This document shows, one piece after another, positions 1 to 4,852 of a DNA stretch of 6,588 nt. The first letter of the stretch is position 1; each line of letters starts with the position of its first letter. The translations under genes were made by a program, and so were the position numbers. Origin of the DNA: Candidatus Bipolaricaulota bacterium (GTDB lineage: Bacteria > Bipolaricaulota > Bipolaricaulia > Bipolaricaulales > Bipolaricaulaceae); contig JALVLL010000278.1 in the NCBI GenBank assembly GCA_027027485.1, positions 1 to 6,588 of the forward strand, read 5' to 3'. The notes below the pieces were generated by a model. It had not been told where the DNA came from, made no database searches, and saw nothing but the letters and a program-made list of their open reading frames with translations.

Positions 1-2051
1 ATCCCCTCCCCCGAGAGCCTCTCCCCCACCTCCCGCAGCCTCCTCTGCGAGGTAAAGAGGACGAGCACCTTGCGCCCGAAACGCCTCAGGCCATCGATCA
101 AGGAGGCGAGCTCCCGGGGGTATGCCGGGGAGTCAGGGTCCGGGAAATAGGGAAGGATGAAGGCGGCCGCCCCTTCCGGCTCGAGCCTCCCCGGAAAGGC
201 CCGGTAGGTGGGTTCGGGGATCCCCAGCTCCCGCACGAGGTAGTCCACCGTCCCCCGCACCGAAAGCGTGGCCGAGGTGAGCACCGCGGCGTGGAGCTTC
301 CCCCAGAGCCCCGGGGGAAGTTCCCGGGAGAAGCCCAGTGGAGTGTGGTGGAAAAGGAGCCGATTCCCCCCTTCGCTCCAGAATACCCCTTCTCCCTTCC
401 CCGAAAGGGCCTCCTCCATCGTGGAAACGAGCCCCTCGAGCTCCGAGATCCACCCCTCTACCTGGGCCCTTTCGGTACCTTTGAGCGAGAGGGACCTCTC
501 AGATACCTCCTCCTCGAGCTCCACCAGGGCCCAGATGAGCTCCTGGGCCAGGGAGAGGAGACGAAGCCCTTCTTCCTCGCCGTAAGGGGCCGGCTCCGCG
601 GGGATAACTCCCCGTGCCCTCTCGGAGAAACGCCGGAGCTCCGCCCAGGCCGCCCGTACCCTCTCCCGGGGGACGAGCTTCGGGGGAAGGAGTGCCCCGA
701 GCTCATCGAGGAGCGAGGCGAGCCGGGAAGGGGAGAACGTCTCGGTGAGGCCCTCGCGGAATGCCGCGGGGAGGTCGTGGGCCTCGTCGGCCACCAGGAC
801 CTCGAACTCCCCGAGGACCCTTCCCCCGGAGGCGTAGTCGGCCACGAGGAGAGGGTGGTTCACCACCACGAGATCGGCCTCGCGGGCGAGGAGCCGGGCC
901 TTCAGGGAGGGGCACTCCTTTAGAAAGGGGCACTCCCGCCCGAGGCAGCGATGGGGCCGGTCCCTGACCCTCTCGAGGAGATCCCGTGCCTCGGGGGATG
1001 TACCCAATATCCCGTAGAGGTCGCCCACCTCGAGGACCCCCTCCCCATATACGAGGTCCCGTACCTCATCCCAGAGCCCGCCCGAGAAGAGCCCCCGCTC
1101 CCGCTCGAGCTGCCAAAGACAGATGTAGTTCTCGCGCCCCTTGAGCAGGGCCACCCCGATGTCGGCCTTGAGGGCCTCCCGCAGGGTGGGGATGTCCCGG
1201 CGCCAGAGCTGGTCCTGCAGGGCCTTGGTCCGGGTGGAGATCACCGTCCTCCTCCCGGGCCGGATGAAGATGGGGACCAGGTAGCCGTAGGTCTTCCCCG
1301 TCCCGGGCCCGGCCTCGAGCAGGTATACCCCGCCCCGCTCTAGCGCCCGCTCCACCCACGAGGCGTAGGCTACCTGTTGGGGACGCAGGGAGAAGCCGGG
1401 GAGCTTTTTGGAAAGGAGCGAAAAGGCTTCCTCCACCACCGCCCGGGCCCCTTGGGTGCCGGGGGAGATCCAGGCCTCGGCCTCCCCGATCAGCTCCCAC
1501 GCCCTCGGGGGGACCCAGCGGGAAAGGAGCCTCCGGGACGCCTCGGGGAGGTACCGGATGGCGGCCAGCTTCTCGAGGAAGAGGTACCCCGTGGCCTCCG
1601 CATCGGGGAGGGCGCGGTGGGACTCCCCGGGGGCGATGTGGATCTTCTCCTTGAGCGCGGAAAGCGCGTGGCTTTCCCTCTCGGGCCAGATGAGGCGCGC
1701 CAGGGCCAGGGTATCCACCCAGTGGATCTCGGGGAGACCGATCCCGAGCCTCTCCGCGGCCCGCTCGAGGAATCCCCGATCGAAGGGGGCGTTGTGGGCC
1801 ACCACCACCTCCCCCGAGAGCCTCTCCAGGACTCCGGGGAGAACGTCCCTGAGGGGCGGCGCCCGGCGCAGTCTCTCCGCGGAGATCCCGGTGAGCTCCT
1901 GGACCTCTCGCGGCACGAAGTCCACCCTCACGAGGCTCTGGAAGCGCTCCCTGGGCCTCCCGTCCAGGAACCGCACCCAGGCTATCTCCAGGATCTCGTC
2001 CCGGCGGGGATCGAGCCCCGTGGTCTCGAGGTCCAGGGCGTAGAACTCCAT
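1..2051 (-). CDS. dinG: DinG-type Fe-S superfamily 2 helicase with N-terminal DnaQ-like exonuclease domain (3' end beyond window)
   Basis: My translation from the ATG at 2051-2049 stays open for 683 codons to the left edge; the C-terminal part with helicase motifs V and VI is outside. Residues 1-165 are a DEDDh exonuclease: LDLETTGLD (D7, E9), HNAPFD (86-91) and HRALPDAEA (H145, D150). The helicase follows: Walker A EAGPGTGKT (246-254, K253), DEAH box (422-425), LTSATL (591-596) and motif IV-like VLVLFTSQ (662-669). Four cysteines between Walker A and the DEAH box (C311, C369, C374, C380) match the Fe-S cluster ligands of the XPD/DinG family. Such enzymes unwind DNA 5'-3' and resolve D-loops, R-loops or G-quadruplexes; the exonuclease would trim 3' ends. 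The start overlaps the stop of the upstream CBS gene by one base (TGATG). No convincing Shine-Dalgarno precedes it, so reinitiation is likely. Family assignment is strong; the in vivo role is inferred. Confidence 0.93.
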   Translation of the reverse strand, partial: MEFYALDLETTGLDPRRDEILEIAWVRFLDGRPRERFQSLVRVDFVPREVQELTGISAERLRRAPPLRDVLPGVLERLSGEVVVAHNAPFDRGFLERAAERLGIGLPEIHWVDTLALARLIWPERESHALSALKEKIHIAPGESHRALPDAEATGYLFLEKLAAIRYLPEASRRLLSRWVPPRAWELIGEAEAWISPGTQGARAVVEEAFSLLSKKLPGFSLRPQQVAYASWVERALERGGVYLLEAGPGTGKTYGYLVPIFIRPGRRTVISTRTKALQDQLWRRDIPTLREALKADIGVALLKGRENYICLWQLERERGLFSGGLWDEVRDLVYGEGVLEVGDLYGILGTSPEARDLLERVRDRPHRCLGRECPFLKECPSLKARLLAREADLVVVNHPLLVADYASGGRVLGEFEVLVADEAHDLPAAFREGLTETFSPSRLASLLDELGALLPPKLVPRERVRAAWAELRRFSERARGVIPAEPAPYGEEEGLRLLSLAQELIWALVELEEEVSERSLSLKGTERAQVEGWISELEGLVSTMEEALSGKGEGVFWSEGGNRLLFHHTPLGFSRELPPGLWGKLHAAVLTSATLSVRGTVDYLVRELGIPEPTYRAFPGRLEPEGAAAFILPYFPDPDSPAYPRELASLIDGLRRFGRKVLVLFTSQRRLREVGERLSGEG

Positions 2052-2485
2052 CAGCGGATAAGCCGCGAGAGGATATCGATCCTGCGGATCACCCCGACCA
2101 GATGCCCCTCCCCGTCCACCACGGGGATCTGCTTCAGGCGTTTGCGGATGAGGAGGTCCGCGATGTGGAGGTCCTCGTCGTCGAGGTGGACCGAGAAGAC
2201 CTCCTTCATGTACTCGGAGACCGGTTTGAAGGCCATCTCCTTGAGGCGCTTCTGGATCTGGTTGAGGTTGGGGAGGAAGGTCACCGAGTGGAGCATCTCG
2301 AAGTATTCGGGCAGGGCGGCCTGGATGAGGTCGTGTTCGGTGATGATCCCCACCAGCTTCCCCTCCTCGTCCACCACGGGGAGCGTGGAAAGCCCGGACT
2401 GCTCCATGATGTAGACGGCCTCGTGGACGAGGGTGTCGGGCTCCACCGAGGTGAGGTCGCGGCGCATGAGGTCTCGGGCCTTCAC
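2051..2485 (-). CDS. Two-CBS-domain protein (putative adenine-nucleotide sensor)
   Basis: The protein has 144 residues. CBS1 spans about 3-57 and carries the ribose-contact motif GIITEHD (T49, D52). CBS2 spans about 91-144, with GVIRRID keeping D137 but having Arg134 where Ser/Thr is usual. The linker between them (about 58-90, including LPNLNQIQKRLKEM) looks like that of stand-alone CBS proteins, which pair their CBS motifs into a Bateman module binding AMP, ATP or related ligands. The GTG start at 2485-2483 is chosen because AAGGAG lies five bases upstream, the protein then begins directly with the CBS fold (KARDLMRRDLTSV), and it overlaps the kinase stop as GTGA. A longer reading to 2785 merely runs through the kinase gene in another frame. 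There is no catalytic or membrane domain, so it probably acts through a partner; the co-translated kinase is the obvious candidate, by inference only. Confidence 0.88.
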   Translation of the reverse strand: MKARDLMRRDLTSVEPDTLVHEAVYIMEQSGLSTLPVVDEEGKLVGIITEHDLIQAALPEYFEMLHSVTFLPNLNQIQKRLKEMAFKPVSEYMKEVFSVHLDDEDLHIADLLIRKRLKQIPVVDGEGHLVGVIRRIDILSRLIR

Positions 2486-3450
2486 AGGGGCTCCTTGAAC
2501 TCCATCTTTATCGACTTCATCTCTTGTTCGATGGCGGCGGGGGAGAGGCACATCTTGGCCTCTACCTCCAGCGAGGCCGCCCCGGCCGCCATCCCGTACC
2601 GCACCGCCTCCGGGATCTCCTCCCCCTGGAGGAGCTTGTAGATGATCCCGCCCACCAGGGCGTCGTCCGCCCCCACCAGGTTCTTGAAGGCGGTGGGTGG
2701 GACGCCTATCTCGTACTCCCAAATGCCCTCCGGGGTGATGAGGATATCCCCGGTGACGTGGTGCGAGATGAGGCAGGCGGAGCAACCGTATTCTATCGCT
2801 TTTTTGCCCGCGGAGATGATCTCCTCCTCGGTGCGGACGGGCATATCCCCCACCACGAGCTCCTCGCGCACATCGGGCTTGACGAAGAAGGGGCCGGTCT
2901 TCACCGCTTCCCAGAGGGCCCTCCTCCCGGCGTGCACCACCGCCTTCACCCCGGCCTCCTTCGCCTCCAGGGCGAGCTCCCGGTAGGCGGTCTCCGGGAT
3001 CCCCGGGGGGATGGCCCCGGCCAACACCACGTATTCGGCCCGCTTTAGCATCCTGCGGTACTTCTTCAGGAAGAGCTCCTGGGCGTGGGTGGGGATGCGG
3101 GGCCCTTCCTCGTGGATCTTGACCGGGTGGTACTCCTTGCCCTTCTCGATGATGGTGACGTTGGTGCGGTTTTCCCCCTCGATCCAGACGAAGTTGGCGG
3201 TAACCCCCTTCTCCAGGAGGTCCCGCAGGATGATCTGGCCGGTGTGGCCCGCCAGGAACCCCATGGCCACCGTCTCCACACCCATACAGGCCAGGAATAC
3301 GGATACGTTTATCCCCTTCCCCCCGGCCGAACCCCAGGATTTATAGGCCCGGATCAGGATCTCCTCCTCCACCCGCTCTAGGGAAAGCGGGAGCTTCTCG
3401 ACCCAGTAGAACTTGTCGAGGGTGGGATTGAGGGTGACGGTGAGGATCAT
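2482..3450 (-). CDS. Divergent PfkB-family sugar kinase (1-phosphofructokinase-like), altered active-site motifs
   Basis: The 322-residue length and fold landmarks fit the FruK/LacC branch of PfkB kinases, which phosphorylate sugar phosphates with ATP: VTLNPTLD (5-12), SAGGKGINVS (41-50), ENRTNVTI (93-100), VVLAGAIPPGIP (141-152) and FFVKPDVREEL (188-198). Several usually conserved positions differ. GAGDS reads GADDA (260-264), keeping the presumed catalytic base D263 but placing Asp in the glycine of the anion hole. The nucleotide-site SLGAxGAL stretch reads SHHVTGDIL (229-237). The usual GS(L)PPG reads GAIPPG, the usual Asp-x-Ser-Gly stretch reads HAGR (173-176), and KPN reads KPD. It may use another substrate, or be a weak or regulatory pseudokinase. 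The ATG overlaps the miaB stop as ATGA and has an AAGGAG eight bases upstream. The stop overlaps the CBS gene start. The family call is firm; substrate and activity are unknown. Confidence 0.85.
   Translation of the reverse strand: MILTVTLNPTLDKFYWVEKLPLSLERVEEEILIRAYKSWGSAGGKGINVSVFLACMGVETVAMGFLAGHTGQIILRDLLEKGVTANFVWIEGENRTNVTIIEKGKEYHPVKIHEEGPRIPTHAQELFLKKYRRMLKRAEYVVLAGAIPPGIPETAYRELALEAKEAGVKAVVHAGRRALWEAVKTGPFFVKPDVREELVVGDMPVRTEEEIISAGKKAIEYGCSACLISHHVTGDILITPEGIWEYEIGVPPTAFKNLVGADDALVGGIIYKLLQGEEIPEAVRYGMAAGAASLEVEAKMCLSPAAIEQEMKSIKMEFKEPL
2491..2496 (-). promoter_or_regulatory. Ribosome binding site deciding the GTG start of the CBS gene
   Basis: AAGGAG on the minus strand lies five bases before the GTG at 2485-2483, inside the end of the kinase gene. 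It is the main reason to prefer this GTG over any upstream start. Confidence 0.72.
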
Positions 3451-4748
3451 GCCACCGGCTCCTTGACCGCCTGGGCATAGATGGCGCCGGGGGTAGCACG
3501 CTCGAACCTCACGGTGATGAACCTCCCCACCATGCTCTCGTCCCCGGGGAGAAGGACGGTCCGCATGTCCCGTGTTTTCCCGAAGTAGAGGCCCTTGCTC
3601 TCCAGATACCCTTCCACCAGGATCTCCTCCGTCCGGCCCACCTTGGACCGGTTTATCTCCAGGGCGATTTTACGGGCTTCCTCGAGGACCGCCTCCAGGC
3701 GGCGCTTTTTCTCTTCGGGAGGGACATCATCGGGGAGCCTGGCCGCCGCGGTGTAGGGTCTGGGGGAGTACATGGCAGCGTAAACGGTCCCAAAGCGGGC
3801 CTCGCGGATGAGGGAAAGGGTCTCCTCGAAGTCCTCCTCCGTCTCACCGGGGAAGCCCACGATGATGTCGGTGGTGATGTTCACGCCGGGGATGGCGGCC
3901 CGGAGCCGCTCCACGATCCCGAGGAACCTCTCCCGGGTATAGCCCCGGCGCATGGCCCGAAGCACGCGGTCGCTCCCGGACTGCACCGCGAGGTGCACGT
4001 GCTCGCAGATATTCTCCCCTTCGGCGATGGCGGCGATGGTCTCCTCGGTCATGTAGCCGGGATGGGAGGAGGTGAAGCGTACCCATGCTATCGGGATCCT
4101 CGCCACCTCCCGCAGGAGCACAGCGAAGTTGGTCCCATCCCGAAGATCCAACCCGTAGGCGTCCACGTTCTGCCCGAGGAGCGTGACCTCCTTGTAGCCC
4201 GCCTCCGCGAGCCCCTGCAGTTCGTCCAGGATCTCCGGCATGGGGCGGGACCGCATGGGGCCGCGCACGAAGGGGACGATACAGTAAGCGCAGGAATGGG
4301 AACAGCCTTCGGCGATGGTGACGTAGGCCTTGAAGGGGCTCTTGCGCCTCACGGGGAGCCTCTCGATCCTGTCAGGGAAAGGCAGGGAGAGCGCCTTCTC
4401 TCCACGCATGGCTCTCTCGATTAGCTCAGGGATCTCGGAGGCGTTGGCGGTGCCGAAGACGAAGTCCACCGCGGGATATTTGAGGAGCTCCTCCTTCCTC
4501 CCCTGTGCCATACAGCCCCCGACCCCGATGATGAGGGGGCGCTGTTTCTTGAGGTGCCATAACTCCCCGAGCCGGCCGATGACCTTGTCCTCGGCCCGCT
4601 GGCGGACCATACAGGTGTTGAGGATCACCACGTCCGCTTCCTCGGGCCGCTCCACGAGCTCATAGCCGGCTTCCTGGAGGAGCCCCTCGATCTCCTCCGA
4701 GCGGTGCTCGTTGAGCTGGCAGCCCCAGGTGAGCACGCAGGCCCTCAT
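3447..4748 (-). CDS. miaB: tRNA-2-methylthio-N6-dimethylallyladenosine37 synthase (MiaB, radical SAM methylthiotransferase)
   Basis: MiaB adds a methylthio group to isopentenyl-adenosine at position 37 of tRNAs reading UNN codons, using SAM and two [4Fe-4S] clusters. The 433 residues match family length. The N-terminal UPF0004 domain carries the auxiliary-cluster cysteines C10 (WGCQLN, near the family's CQMN), C46 (NTCMV) and C79 (GGCMAQ). The radical SAM motif is C149-x3-C153-x2-C156, followed by IVPFVRGPMRSR. LGQNVDAYG (191-199) and the SGSDRVLRAMRRGYTRE stretch favour MiaB over RimO or MtaB. A TRAM RNA-binding domain occupies about 366-430. One oddity is HLAVQSG, where the family nearly always has HLPVQSG (Ala254 for Pro). 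The start is set by the family N-terminus; no Shine-Dalgarno precedes it, and the promoter lies so close that a leaderless transcript is likely. It is the first gene of the operon with the PfkB, CBS and dinG genes. Confidence 0.95.
   Translation of the reverse strand: MRACVLTWGCQLNEHRSEEIEGLLQEAGYELVERPEEADVVILNTCMVRQRAEDKVIGRLGELWHLKKQRPLIIGVGGCMAQGRKEELLKYPAVDFVFGTANASEIPELIERAMRGEKALSLPFPDRIERLPVRRKSPFKAYVTIAEGCSHSCAYCIVPFVRGPMRSRPMPEILDELQGLAEAGYKEVTLLGQNVDAYGLDLRDGTNFAVLLREVARIPIAWVRFTSSHPGYMTEETIAAIAEGENICEHVHLAVQSGSDRVLRAMRRGYTRERFLGIVERLRAAIPGVNITTDIIVGFPGETEEDFEETLSLIREARFGTVYAAMYSPRPYTAAARLPDDVPPEEKKRRLEAVLEEARKIALEINRSKVGRTEEILVEGYLESKGLYFGKTRDMRTVLLPGDESMVGRFITVRFERATPGAIYAQAVKEPVA
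3459..3464 (-). promoter_or_regulatory. Ribosome binding site for the PfkB-family gene
   Basis: AAGGAG on the minus strand lies eight bases before the ATG at 3450-3448, inside the last codons of miaB. It supports that start and independent ribosome loading despite the ATGA overlap. Confidence 0.7.
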
Positions 4749-4759
4749 AGTTGGGAAAA

Positions 4760-4788
4760 ATGATACCGATGTGTCCTTTATTGCTCAA
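4760..4788 (-). promoter_or_regulatory. Sigma-70-type promoter for the miaB operon
   Basis: On the minus strand TTGAGC (4788-4783, 4/6 to TTGACA) is separated by exactly 17 bases from TATCAT (4765-4760, 5/6 to TATAAT). This is the relatively AT-rich part of an otherwise very GC-rich window. Only 11 bases separate the -10 from the miaB ATG, so transcription would start about 3-5 bases before the start codon. An overlapping TTGACT at 4793-4788 is a better -35 match but its spacing of 22 is too long. This is a consensus match judged by eye, with no experimental support. Confidence 0.6.
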
Positions 4789-4796
4789 GTCAACGG

Positions 4797-4827
4797 AAAA
4801 AAGGGGGCGGGGAAGACCCCGCCCCCT
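4797..4827 (-). terminator. Rho-independent terminator of the Ala-rich surface-protein gene
   Basis: Read on the minus strand, a perfect 10-bp stem GGGGGCGGGG/CCCCGCCCCC (4826-4817 with 4812-4803) closes a four-base TCTT loop and is followed directly by six T (4802-4797). It begins about 26 bases after the stop codon at 4855-4853. It insulates the miaB operon from readthrough, and its T-tract ends only three bases before the TTGACT element of the next promoter. Confidence 0.93.
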
Positions 4828-4852
4828 CCCGATCCGGCCTCCACAGGAGGCT

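Noticed and set aside
2071..2082. Short inverted repeat GGAT-ATCG-ATCC near the dinG start
   Set aside because: A 4-bp stem within the CBS coding sequence is expected by chance and has no supporting context.
1377..2414. Long plus-strand open frames (also 1408-2043, 291-923, 951-1343) opposite the dinG and CBS genes
   Set aside because: They are low-complexity Gly/Pro/Arg/Glu translations typical of high-GC antisense frames. The minus strand encodes clear conserved motifs across the same bases.
2051..2785. A longer CBS protein starting at 2785
   Set aside because: The extra N-terminal 100 residues are an out-of-frame reading of the kinase gene. The GTG at 2485 has a good ribosome binding site and starts at the domain border.
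4788..4793. TTGACT as the -35 box of the miaB promoter
   Set aside because: It is a better hexamer match than TTGAGC, but it lies 22 bases from the TATCAT -10, too far for a sigma-70 promoter; the overlapping TTGAGC has the ideal 17-base spacing.
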